Shown here: positions 1 through 7,440 of the stretch, one piece after another
Position numbering within the stretch: position 1 is the stretch's first letter
How the letters are laid out: the number at the start of each line of letters is the position of its first letter
Assembly (NCBI GenBank): GCA_022837485.1
Contig: JALHHH010000009.1
Span: 11,450 to 75,449 of the forward strand
DNA length: 64,000 bases
Direction of reading: 5' to 3'
Source of the DNA: Bacteroidales bacterium
Lineage (GTDB): Bacteria; Bacteroidota; Bacteroidia; Bacteroidales; Lentimicrobiaceae
The notes under the pieces: model-generated
What the model was told of the DNA's origin: nothing
What the model saw: the letters and a program-made list of their open reading frames with translations, nothing else
Database searches by the model: none
Program-made: the position numbers and the translations under genes

Positions 1-939
1 GATGTATTTACGGATGCGGTAGTAGTACATTTCAAGGGTAACTTTTGCGCGTTCATTTCCTTCTTCAGCTGCTTTTTCAACATCGCGCATATCGGAAGAA
101 ACACCGGAGACGCCGAGCATACCGCTGTGTTTGTTCACAAGCGTATTTGCAACGGTAATATCAAGCTCTTCCTTATTCATAATCTGGATAAAAGCTCCAA
201 TGTCAAGGTCACCGGTACGGGTACCCATCATAAGTCCTTCAATCGGTGTCATACCCATTGAAGTATCGAGCGACTTGCCGTTTTTTACGGCAGCGATGGA
301 AGCTCCGTTGCCCAGGTGGCAGGTAATAACCCGGATATCCTCCAGCTTTTTACCAAGCATCTGAGCTGCTCTCTTGGAAACGTAGCGATGGCTGGATCCG
401 TGGAAACCGTAGCGGCGGATCTTGTATTTCTCATAAAGCGAAAAGGGAATACCGTAGAGATACACAAAATCGGGCATGGTCTGATGGAACGCTGTATCGA
501 ACACACCAACCTGGGGCACATGCGGCAACAGTTTAGTGATGCTGTATATACCTTTGAGATTGGGCGGGTTATGGAGCGGAGCCAGATCGATGCACTCTTC
601 GAGTGCAGCTATCACTTCGGGAGTAATATAAACGCTGCCGTTAAACTTTTCACCGGCATGAACAACGCGGTGTCCGACGGCCTGAATCTCTTCCAGATTT
701 TTGATGCTGCCGTATTTTTCACTAATGAGGATGCCTAGGAGGTATTCGATACCAATCTGGTGATCAAGAATTTCTCCTTCCAGCTTAACCTCGGTGCCGT
801 CGTTGCGTGAATGCTTTATAAGCGAACCTTTAAGGCCGATTTTATCGACCAGGCCTTTTGCCAGCACTTCCCTTGAAGGAAGGTCAAAAAGCTGATATTT
901 AATGGATGAACTTCCGCAGTTCAGAACAATAATTTTCAT
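1..939 (-). CDS. ackA: Acetate kinase (3' end cut by window edge)
   Basis: Acetate kinase interconverts acetyl phosphate + ADP and acetate + ATP, the last step of substrate-level phosphorylation from acetyl-CoA. The visible 313 codons start with the family N-terminus MKIIVLNCGSSSIKYQ, followed by GHRVVHAGEKF, DTAFHQTMP with the catalytic Asp, YGFHGSSHRYVS, HLGNGASIAA and the MMGTRTGDLD region. The frame is open to base 1. Acetate kinases run near 400 residues, so roughly 85 C-terminal residues are missing. The N-terminal NCGSSS form fits acetate kinase rather than butyrate kinase. It is the third gene of a minus-strand set after pta and a hydroxyacyl-CoA dehydrogenase, 126 bp after the latter's stop. 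Pairing with pta supports the call. Confidence 0.95.
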   Translation of the reverse strand, partial: MKIIVLNCGSSSIKYQLFDLPSREVLAKGLVDKIGLKGSLIKHSRNDGTEVKLEGEILDHQIGIEYLLGILISEKYGSIKNLEEIQAVGHRVVHAGEKFNGSVYITPEVIAALEECIDLAPLHNPPNLKGIYSITKLLPHVPQVGVFDTAFHQTMPDFVYLYGIPFSLYEKYKIRRYGFHGSSHRYVSKRAAQMLGKKLEDIRVITCHLGNGASIAAVKNGKSLDTSMGMTPIEGLMMGTRTGDLDIGAFIQIMNKEELDITVANTLVNKHSGMLGVSGVSSDMRDVEKAAEEGNERAKVTLEMYYYRIRKYI

Positions 940-1065
940 TGTACTTCAATTTAATTTTTCCTCTGTAAATAAACCGGATGAGCCTGTTTGTGGGATACCA
1001 TTGCCGGTTGCAATCCGGAAATGTCTGCCTTAAGCGGCCGGTAGTATCCAATTTTGGTTCCGGGA

Positions 1066-2034
1066 TCAGGCTCTTCCGAGGTTGGTGATGGAACCCTGCT
1101 TGGGCATTCGTTTTTCGCCCTGGTACAGGTAAAATCCTTCACCCACCCTGCGGCCGACAAGATTAGCTCTTACCATGCGCTTGAGAACGGGGGACGGCTT
1201 ATACTTGTGTTCGCCGAATTCGATGTAGAGATTTTCCATCCATTTCAACACTTTGTCGAGTCCGATTTTATCGGCCATTTCAAAGGGGCCGAGCTGAAGG
1301 CCGCTGGTTTCCTTCATCGTTTCGTCGATATCGGAGACGGTAGCAACGCCTTCCATGAGTATTTCACAGGCTTCGTTAATCAGCGGCACCAGCATACGGG
1401 TACTGATATTTCCGGCCGATTCGTTTACACGTATAAGCTTCTTACCGATTAGGAGAGCGAGCTTATTAACGATGCCAAAGGTTTCATCGGTGGTATAAAC
1501 CGAACGTACCGATTCAATAATTTTAACCTTGCTGACGGGTGAATAGAAATGAAGACCCATGGCCCGGCCCGGATTTTTGAGTACGGAAGAGATTTCCGAG
1601 ATCATAAGAGTAGCAGTATTGGATGCAATTACCGTATCGGGGCGCACCACCGCTTCAATTTTTTTAAAAATTTCCTGCCGAAGCTCAAGGCTGGTTCCTT
1701 TCTTTTTGGAATTTACCGTTTCAAAAACAATGTCGCAATCCGACAGGCTTGAATAATCGGTAGACCCCTTGATTCTTGACAAAATAAGTTTTTTCTCGCT
1801 GGCTGTAAGTCCCCATTTACTGATGCGCTCATCGAGTTGTTTTTCGATGCGCATCATAACTTCAGAAATACGGTCATCGGAGACGTCGATAAAGGCAACA
1901 TCGATGCCTGACTGACTGATGAGTACCGCAATTTCCTGGCCCATGGCACCGCATCCCACAACACCCACTTTCTGGATGCTGCCTTTGGGTTGCATTGATT
2001 TACCCAGGCTAAAATCTTCCAATCTTTCTGACAT
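1066..2034 (-). CDS. 3-hydroxyacyl-CoA (3-hydroxybutyryl-CoA) dehydrogenase family protein
   Basis: This 322-residue protein belongs to the family of NAD-dependent dehydrogenases that oxidise 3-hydroxyacyl-CoA to 3-oxoacyl-CoA, or the reverse in fermentation. A Rossmann domain has the dinucleotide motif GCGAMG at residues 27-32. The ASNTAT stretch (137-142) holds the conserved Ser/Asn pair. GLHFYSP supplies the catalytic His at 162, and KIIE the Glu partner at 174. The C-terminal helical domain ends with the family signature GRRVGEGFYLY. It is oddly divergent: the family's active-site Asn in the VNR-type motif is Thr212 here (AGNISTRML), and the usual acyl-CoA-proximal segment after FETV is atypical. 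It lies between pta (36-bp gap) and ackA in one orientation, which suggests a role in acyl-CoA fermentation, but the substrate is unknown. Loss of activity is possible. Confidence 0.85.
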   Translation of the reverse strand: MSERLEDFSLGKSMQPKGSIQKVGVVGCGAMGQEIAVLISQSGIDVAFIDVSDDRISEVMMRIEKQLDERISKWGLTASEKKLILSRIKGSTDYSSLSDCDIVFETVNSKKKGTSLELRQEIFKKIEAVVRPDTVIASNTATLMISEISSVLKNPGRAMGLHFYSPVSKVKIIESVRSVYTTDETFGIVNKLALLIGKKLIRVNESAGNISTRMLVPLINEACEILMEGVATVSDIDETMKETSGLQLGPFEMADKIGLDKVLKWMENLYIEFGEHKYKPSPVLKRMVRANLVGRRVGEGFYLYQGEKRMPKQGSITNLGRA

Positions 2035-2070
2035 GTGAATTCAATATTATGTGTTACGAATTTTTTCGAA

Positions 2071-3081
2071 TCAGTTACCACCGCATTGATTTACCGTGAT
2101 AGCGACCAGGTTTACGATATCGCTAACGGAGCATCCGCGCGACAGGTCGTTGATGGGGGCGGCCATTCCCTGGAGTACAGGTCCGATGGCTTCGGCTCCC
2201 GAAAGCCGCTGAACCAGTTTGTAGGCAATATTTCCGGTTTCGAGTCCGGGGAATACCAGAACATTGGCTTTCCCGGCAACGGTACTTCCGGGTGCTTTAA
2301 GGAGTCCTACCGATTCAACGATTGCTGCATCGGCCTGGAGCTCGCCGTCAATTTGCAGCCACGGTGCTTTCTCACGGGCGATACGGGTAGCTTCCACCAC
2401 TTTATCCACAAGCGCATGGCTGGCACTTCCCTTTGTGGAGAAGCTGAGCATGGCTACGCGGGGTTCCAGACCTCCGATGGCTTTGGCCGTATGAGCGGTT
2501 GAGATGGCTATTTCAGCGAGTTCAGCAGCCGTAGGATCGGGATGAACGGCACAATCGGCAAAGACCAGAATATCGCCGGGTACGGTGGGGTTGTCCTTGA
2601 AAATCATAAGAAAAGCGCCTGAAACAACGCTGATTCCGGGCATGGTTTTCACAATCTGAAATGCCGGCCTCAGCACGTTGCCGGTAGCATTAATGGCTCC
2701 TGCCACCTCACCGTCGGCTTCTCCGGCCTTGATCAGCAAGGTTGCCAGATACAGGGGATCTCCGGCAAGGCGGAAGGCCTCTTCGGATGTCATACCTTTG
2801 TTCTTTCTGATCTCAAAAAGCATGTCGGCGTATTTCTGCCGTTCGGGATTGCTTTCGGGATTAATAACTCTGGCCTGCGAAATATTCTGCAGTCCCCATT
2901 CATTTGCATTACCATGGACCTCAGCCTCACTTCCGATCAGGATGATCCTGGCCAGCCGTTCCTTCAGTATAATGTCCGCAGCCTTAAGCGTTCGTTCTTC
3001 GGCACCCTCGGGAAGCACAATGCATTTGTCGAGCAGCTGTGCTTTTGCCCGGATAGCATTCATCAATGACATATTATTCAA
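2071..3081 (-). CDS. pta: Phosphate acetyltransferase
   Basis: Phosphate acetyltransferase converts acetyl-CoA + phosphate to acetyl phosphate + CoA and feeds acetate kinase. The 336-residue protein matches the short, single-domain form, without the N-terminal regulatory DRTGG region of the long enterobacterial enzyme. Visible family features are LPEGAEERTLKAA near the N-terminus, the GEADGEVAGA segment, and the C-terminal VFPGLETGNIAYKLVQR and GCSVSDIVNL motifs. Met1 at 3081 is taken as start, but Met4 (3072) is equally possible. It is the first gene of the pta - dehydrogenase - ackA set and has a TACATTTG promoter element about 40 bp upstream of the start. Confidence 0.95.
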   Translation of the reverse strand: MNNMSLMNAIRAKAQLLDKCIVLPEGAEERTLKAADIILKERLARIILIGSEAEVHGNANEWGLQNISQARVINPESNPERQKYADMLFEIRKNKGMTSEEAFRLAGDPLYLATLLIKAGEADGEVAGAINATGNVLRPAFQIVKTMPGISVVSGAFLMIFKDNPTVPGDILVFADCAVHPDPTAAELAEIAISTAHTAKAIGGLEPRVAMLSFSTKGSASHALVDKVVEATRIAREKAPWLQIDGELQADAAIVESVGLLKAPGSTVAGKANVLVFPGLETGNIAYKLVQRLSGAEAIGPVLQGMAAPINDLSRGCSVSDIVNLVAITVNQCGGN

Positions 3082-3121
3082 GTATTTAAAAGTTAATTGT
3101 CTGCGCGCTGAAATCGTGCGG

Positions 3122-3129
3122 CAAATGTA
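3122..3129 (-). promoter_or_regulatory. Bacteroidota -7 promoter element for pta
   Basis: Read on the minus strand this is TACATTTG, an exact match to TAnnTTTG, about 40 nt upstream of the pta start. No TTG is visible at the usual -33 distance, so the call rests on the -7 element and its position. Confidence 0.5.
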
Positions 3130-3331
3130 GAATTTAATAGGATGTGTTCCTAAGTAAAACTGCCATTTTTCTCATTGAAAACCAAAACGTGACGAAATAC
3201 AGATTCAGGAGTGCGGGGAGCAGCAATTTGAACGGAAAAAACTGAGTAAGGATGGGTTTTTGAAGGCGATGTGCCGCTAAAAATGAAATGCAGCATCGTT
3301 CAGATGCAGGAAACTGTAATAAAAAATGGCG

Positions 3332-3339
3332 TAATTTTG
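3332..3339 (+). promoter_or_regulatory. Bacteroidota -7 element very close to the DUF4271 start
   Basis: TAATTTTG matches TAnnTTTG and ends only 8 nt before the ATG at 3348. If it is used, the mRNA would have almost no 5' leader. No clear TTG lies 17-23 bp upstream. Confidence 0.45.
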
Positions 3340-3347
3340 CCATCCGG

Positions 3348-4283
3348 ATGGCAACACAAACTCCCCAGATGTCCGGGCAGGAATCAACCGCTTCATTTTT
3401 CATGCAGAAGCCTGACACTGTGTCGGTTAATGACACGATTGTCGGTTACATGCATTTTCTGCGCGACAGTCTTAACCCTTCGTTGCCCGACACGGTTTTT
3501 AGGTTTGAGTTAAAAGACATTGTGTTGCCAGTAACGGAAAAACCGGAAGCGGAAGTCGTTTCGCCATACAACACGCCATCCTTTCTTAGCGTTGGTGTCC
3601 GCCCTGCCGTGAAGATAGAACCGTTGACGCGAACGGTGGTACAGTACGACTGGCTTACGTTATTCATAATAGTTTGCCTAGGAATACTGGCCTGGGTCAG
3701 ATATTCCTATCCCAGACGGCTGAGGCAGTTGTTTAAATCGGTATACGGCCGTCACCATGTGAATCAGCTGTTGCGCGAAGGCAATCTGACAAGTGAGAGG
3801 GTAACGTTCGGGCTCGGGATTGTATTCATAGCTGGCCTGTCGGTTGCTGTGTTCAATCTGACCGGCACCCGGATTGCCGGATTACTGGGAATACGGGCGC
3901 TGCCTTTGGTTTTTCTCCTGATAACGGCTGCAATTACCATTCTTTGGTTTTTGAAACTGGCAACCATAAAAGCAATCGGCATCTTGTTCCGCGCAAAGTC
4001 ACTGAGTGACGAGTACCTGGTTTCGGCACTCATCTACAGCCTGGCGGCCGGATTGGTACTGTTTCCTTTAATAACTGCCTGGCATTTTATGGATTACAAG
4101 CCTCTGCTATACAGTATTATCGGATTACTCATTCTTGTTTACTGCATGCGCTTGATCAGAAGTATTTCCGTTATCGGAGGATCGCAAACGTTTTCGGTTG
4201 TGTTTATTATTTTGTATCTTTGCACCCTCGAAATTTTACCGTTGCTTGCTGTGTATAAGTTTTACACAATGGTTGATTGGTAA
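3348..4283 (+). CDS. DUF4271 family integral membrane protein
   Basis: This is an inner-membrane protein of 311 residues and unknown function. It belongs to the DUF4271 family found in Bacteroidota next to hemD, as here. After a soluble N-terminal stretch of about 100 residues come roughly seven hydrophobic segments, for example WLTLFIIVCLGILAWV, VTFGLGIVFIAGLSVAVF and ALPLVFLLITAAITILWF. The start at 3348 was preferred over upstream alternatives because MATQTPQMSG follows a TAATTTTG promoter element by 8 nt, and the longer frame has no promoter or RBS. hemD follows after 59 bp. A link to haem or envelope biogenesis is only suggested by position. Confidence 0.8.
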   Translation: MATQTPQMSGQESTASFFMQKPDTVSVNDTIVGYMHFLRDSLNPSLPDTVFRFELKDIVLPVTEKPEAEVVSPYNTPSFLSVGVRPAVKIEPLTRTVVQYDWLTLFIIVCLGILAWVRYSYPRRLRQLFKSVYGRHHVNQLLREGNLTSERVTFGLGIVFIAGLSVAVFNLTGTRIAGLLGIRALPLVFLLITAAITILWFLKLATIKAIGILFRAKSLSDEYLVSALIYSLAAGLVLFPLITAWHFMDYKPLLYSIIGLLILVYCMRLIRSISVIGGSQTFSVVFIILYLCTLEILPLLAVYKFYTMVDW

Positions 4284-4342
4284 GCAATTGCGATAACAAC
4301 CGGAAGAGTTCATCCTAAGTCAAATTGTAAATTGCAATCAAA

Positions 4343-5098
4343 TTGAAAGTTAAGAATGTCCTGATTTCACAGCCCAAACCAGCTGATCTGGAGAAGTCTC
4401 CCTATTTTGATGTCATTAAAAAGTACAATCTGAACGTTGATTTTTTCAAATTCTTTAAAATTGAAGGATTAAGTTCAATCGATTTCAGAAAGGAGAACAA
4501 GACGAGGCTGAACGATCACACTGGTGTAATTTTCACGAGCAAGCATGCCGTTGATCATTTTTTCAGACTTGCGGCGGAGCTGCGCACGGAAATTCCGGAG
4601 ACCATGAAGTATTTCTGTTCTTCGGAAGCCATTGCTTATTATCTTCAGAAGTACATCCAATACCGGAAGCGCAAGATATTTTTCAGCGGGCAGGAGATTT
4701 CCGACCTGGTTGATATTATCCGTAAGCACAAGACGGAAAAATATCTTCTTCCGTGCAACGAGGATCACAACAATGAGTTATCGGATCTGCTCGACCACCA
4801 TAAAATCAATTACGTAAAAGCCATCATGTACCGTACGGTTGCGGAGGATATGACATTTCTGAACCTTGACAAGTATGAGATGATGATATTTTTCAGTCCG
4901 GCCGGTATTAAGTCGCTTTTCATGAATTTTCCCGACTTTGCACAGGGCGAAAAGATAATCGGGGTTTTCGGGCATTCATCGGCAGAAGCAGCTACTGAAG
5001 CAGGCCTGAGCATTCAGGTTGAAGCTCCCACGGCAAATGCACCTTCCATGGCCAAAGCGATTGAACAGTTTCTGGCCGTCAACAACAAGTCAAAGTAA
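4343..5098 (+). CDS. hemD: Uroporphyrinogen-III synthase
   Basis: HemD cyclises hydroxymethylbilane to uroporphyrinogen III, the branch-point tetrapyrrole for haem, sirohaem and cobalamin. The 251-residue protein has the two-lobe HemD pattern: ISQPKPADLEKSPYFD at the N-terminus (typical of Bacteroidota HemD), then VIFTSKHAVDHFF, and in the second half MMIFFSPAGIKSLF and GVFGHSSAEAATEAG. HemD is poorly conserved overall, so the call rests on these anchors and on the DUF4271 - hemD - rnpA order. The start is TTG at 4343 (MKVKNVLISQ); no ATG exists before the conserved N-terminus. Confidence 0.88.
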   Translation: MKVKNVLISQPKPADLEKSPYFDVIKKYNLNVDFFKFFKIEGLSSIDFRKENKTRLNDHTGVIFTSKHAVDHFFRLAAELRTEIPETMKYFCSSEAIAYYLQKYIQYRKRKIFFSGQEISDLVDIIRKHKTEKYLLPCNEDHNNELSDLLDHHKINYVKAIMYRTVAEDMTFLNLDKYEMMIFFSPAGIKSLFMNFPDFAQGEKIIGVFGHSSAEAATEAGLSIQVEAPTANAPSMAKAIEQFLAVNNKSK

Positions 5099-5136
5099 GC
5101 AGCTTTCTTCCAAGCTTTCCCGTTAAGGCCGTTGCA

Positions 5137-5520
5137 ATGCAGACATTAAAAAAAAAGGAACGGTTATGTAATGTAACCGCGATCAGCAGGCTTTTCCGGG
5201 ATGGCAGGAGTATTTTCAGGCATCCGGTTAAACTGCTATGGCTGCCTTATGAATGGGAGGGGGACGAGGCTGTGCAGTTGCTTGTGACGGTACCTAAACG
5301 CAATTTTAAGAAAGCGGTGGACCGCAACCGTATCAAACGACTGATGCGCGAGATCTTCAGGAAAAACAAGGAAATCATAATCCGGGACTCTGATAGCAAA
5401 AAGTTTCTCATTGGTCTTGTTTTTACAGGAAAAGAAATTCCCGGATATACGTCACTGGAACCAATAATAATATCGCTGCTTCAGCGTTTAATTCAGGACC
5501 ATGAAAAAACTCCTGGCTAA
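5137..5520 (+). CDS. rnpA: Ribonuclease P protein component
   Basis: RnpA is the protein subunit that helps the RNase P ribozyme cleave the 5' leader from pre-tRNAs. The 127-residue basic protein begins with LKKKERLCN and carries the RNA-binding signature VPKRNFKKAVDRNRIKRLMRE (RNR motif) near residues 51-71. Length is normal for the family. The 3' end overlaps the start of yidD by 20 bp, the coupling seen in many bacteria. rpmH is not adjacent. Confidence 0.95.
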   Translation: MQTLKKKERLCNVTAISRLFRDGRSIFRHPVKLLWLPYEWEGDEAVQLLVTVPKRNFKKAVDRNRIKRLMREIFRKNKEIIIRDSDSKKFLIGLVFTGKEIPGYTSLEPIIISLLQRLIQDHEKTPG

Positions 5521-5722
5521 TCTTATGGTTGGCCTGATAAGGCTTTACCAGGGAGCCATTTCCCCATACCTGCCGTCTTCGTGCAGGTATACGCCCACGT
5601 GTTCTCAGTACGGGGTGGAGGCAATCCGAAAACACGGGCCTTTCAGGGGTGGCTGGCTCACGATAAAAAGAGTTCTTTCATGCCATCCATGGGGTGGCAG
5701 CGGCTACGATCCTGTTCCATGA
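5501..5722 (+). CDS. yidD: Membrane protein insertion efficiency factor YidD
   Basis: YidD is a small peripheral membrane protein that aids YidC-dependent insertion of inner-membrane proteins. The 73 residues contain the complete family pattern: GLIRLYQGAISPYLPSSCRY, then TPTCSQYGVEAIRKHG, and the closing SCHPWGGSGYDPVP. Conserved cysteines are in SSCRY, PTCSQY and LSCHPW. It overlaps rnpA by 20 bp and is followed by the S41 protease after 22 bp. Confidence 0.95.
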   Translation: MKKLLANLMVGLIRLYQGAISPYLPSSCRYTPTCSQYGVEAIRKHGPFRGGWLTIKRVLSCHPWGGSGYDPVP

Positions 5723-5744
5723 AACTATTAATTATCAACACTAT

Positions 5745-7421
5745 ATGAAAAATCTACATATACTTATTGCCGCATTCCTGATGATGTTGATGTCCGGCTC
5801 CGGACTGAATGCCCAGATCACATCATCAACCTTTGAAATCTCGAAAAACCTGGATGTGTTTGCTACGATGTACAAGGAGCTTAACAACAATTATGTTGAC
5901 GAGCTCAACCACGGCGAACTGATTAAGACAGGCATTGATGCCATCCTGGAAAAGCTTGACCCCTATACGGTTTTTATTTCCGAAGCTGAAATTGAAGACT
6001 TCAACTTCATGACAACCGGTCAGTACGGAGGCATCGGTGCGCTGATTCACCAGCAGGGCGACTATATTGTAATATCCGAACCTTACGAAAACTCCCCTTC
6101 CATGAAAGCCGGACTGATGCACGGCGATAAAATCCTGAAAGTAAACGACCGGGATACACGCGGCAAGTCGGTGAGCGATGTAAGCAGTGTTCTGAAAGGC
6201 CAGCCCGGCACACGGCTTAAAATACTTGTGGAACGCAGCGGAGAAAAAGCTCCAATAGAAATTGAGGTGCTGCGTGAAAACGTTGCCATCCCGAATGTTA
6301 CACATTATATGATGGTTGACGGAAACACCGGCTACATCAAACTCAGCGGATTTACCCAGAACTCTGGCAGGGAATTCAGGGATGCATTCCTGAAACTGCG
6401 TGAAAACCAGGGCATGAAATCCCTGATCATCGATTTGCGCGACAACGGAGGAGGGCTGATGAATGAAGCCGTAAATATTTCCAACTTCTTTATCCGTAAA
6501 GGAGAAGTAATTGTCAGCACCAAAGGCAAGACTCCTGACCGAAACAAAGCCTATAAAACGTTTGTACAGCCTATAGACACCGACATACCCATTGTTGTTC
6601 TGGTAAACCGGTACAGTGCATCGGCATCCGAAATTGTTGCCGGAGCCATGCAAGATCTCGACCGTGCAGTGGTAATTGGCGAGCGCACCTTCGGTAAAGG
6701 CCTGGTACAGAACATTATCCCGCTAAGTTACAACACCCAGATGAAGGTAACCGTAGCCAAATACTATATCCCAAGCGGCAGGTGCATTCAGGCCATAGAT
6801 TACGGGCATCGCGACAGCACGGGAAACGGTGGAAAGATACCGGATTCTCTGATCAATACCTTTAAAACACGGACGGGAAGACTGGTATACGACGGAGGGG
6901 GAATTACCCCGGACGTTGTGACGGAACAGCCTATGCTCAGCAACATAGCCATCAGTCTTTTAAGCCGTTATCTTGTATTCGATTATGCCAACAAATTCAG
7001 GCGCGAGCATGCCAGCATCCCTCCTGCCGGAGAGTTTCAGGTTACCGCCGGGATTTATGCCGACTTCGTGGAATGGCTTCAGGATAAAGATTATGACTAC
7101 GTAACGCGAAGCGAAAAAATGCTGGATGACCTGAAGAAGACTGCTGAAACGGAAAAGTACTTTTCCGAACTGAAAGCGGAATTCGAAATGCTGGAATCGA
7201 AAATGAAGCATAACAAACAAGCCGATCTTGAAAAGTTCGGGGATGAGATTAAAAGTCTCCTACGCAACGAGATTGTATCGAGGTATTATGCGCAGAAAGG
7301 CCGGGTAGAGGTTTCTGTAACAGAGGATCCGGAAATCAGGGAAGCCGTTAAAATCCTGAGCGATCAGCAGAAATATAAAACAATATTGTCGGGCACAACA
7401 GCAAAGGATACAAAATCATAG
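5745..7421 (+). CDS. S41 family C-terminal processing peptidase (CtpA/Prc-like)
   Basis: A periplasmic serine protease of the tail-specific type that cleaves C-termini of envelope proteins. A signal peptide (MKNLHILIAAFLMMLM...LNAQ) justifies starting at 5745 rather than at the longer frame beginning at 5694, whose first 17 residues are read from the yidD end. A PDZ domain lies around residues 85-165 (GGIGALIHQQGDYIVIS, AGLMHGDKILKVNDRD). The S41 catalytic core follows: the GYIKLSGF strand, LIIDLRDNGGGLM, the Ser motif NRYSASASEIVAGA and the general-base Lys in GERTFGKG. About 110 C-terminal residues are charged and helical. The protein has 558 residues, normal for Bacteroidota S41 proteases. 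Confidence 0.93.
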   Translation: MKNLHILIAAFLMMLMSGSGLNAQITSSTFEISKNLDVFATMYKELNNNYVDELNHGELIKTGIDAILEKLDPYTVFISEAEIEDFNFMTTGQYGGIGALIHQQGDYIVISEPYENSPSMKAGLMHGDKILKVNDRDTRGKSVSDVSSVLKGQPGTRLKILVERSGEKAPIEIEVLRENVAIPNVTHYMMVDGNTGYIKLSGFTQNSGREFRDAFLKLRENQGMKSLIIDLRDNGGGLMNEAVNISNFFIRKGEVIVSTKGKTPDRNKAYKTFVQPIDTDIPIVVLVNRYSASASEIVAGAMQDLDRAVVIGERTFGKGLVQNIIPLSYNTQMKVTVAKYYIPSGRCIQAIDYGHRDSTGNGGKIPDSLINTFKTRTGRLVYDGGGITPDVVTEQPMLSNIAISLLSRYLVFDYANKFRREHASIPPAGEFQVTAGIYADFVEWLQDKDYDYVTRSEKMLDDLKKTAETEKYFSELKAEFEMLESKMKHNKQADLEKFGDEIKSLLRNEIVSRYYAQKGRVEVSVTEDPEIREAVKILSDQQKYKTILSGTTAKDTKS

Positions 7422-7440
7422 GAAAGGGAAAGGTGTTATT

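Noticed and set aside
5826..6653. 275-codon minus-strand open frame in the S41 protease gene
   Set aside because: Antisense to strongly conserved protease motifs; no protein features of its own.
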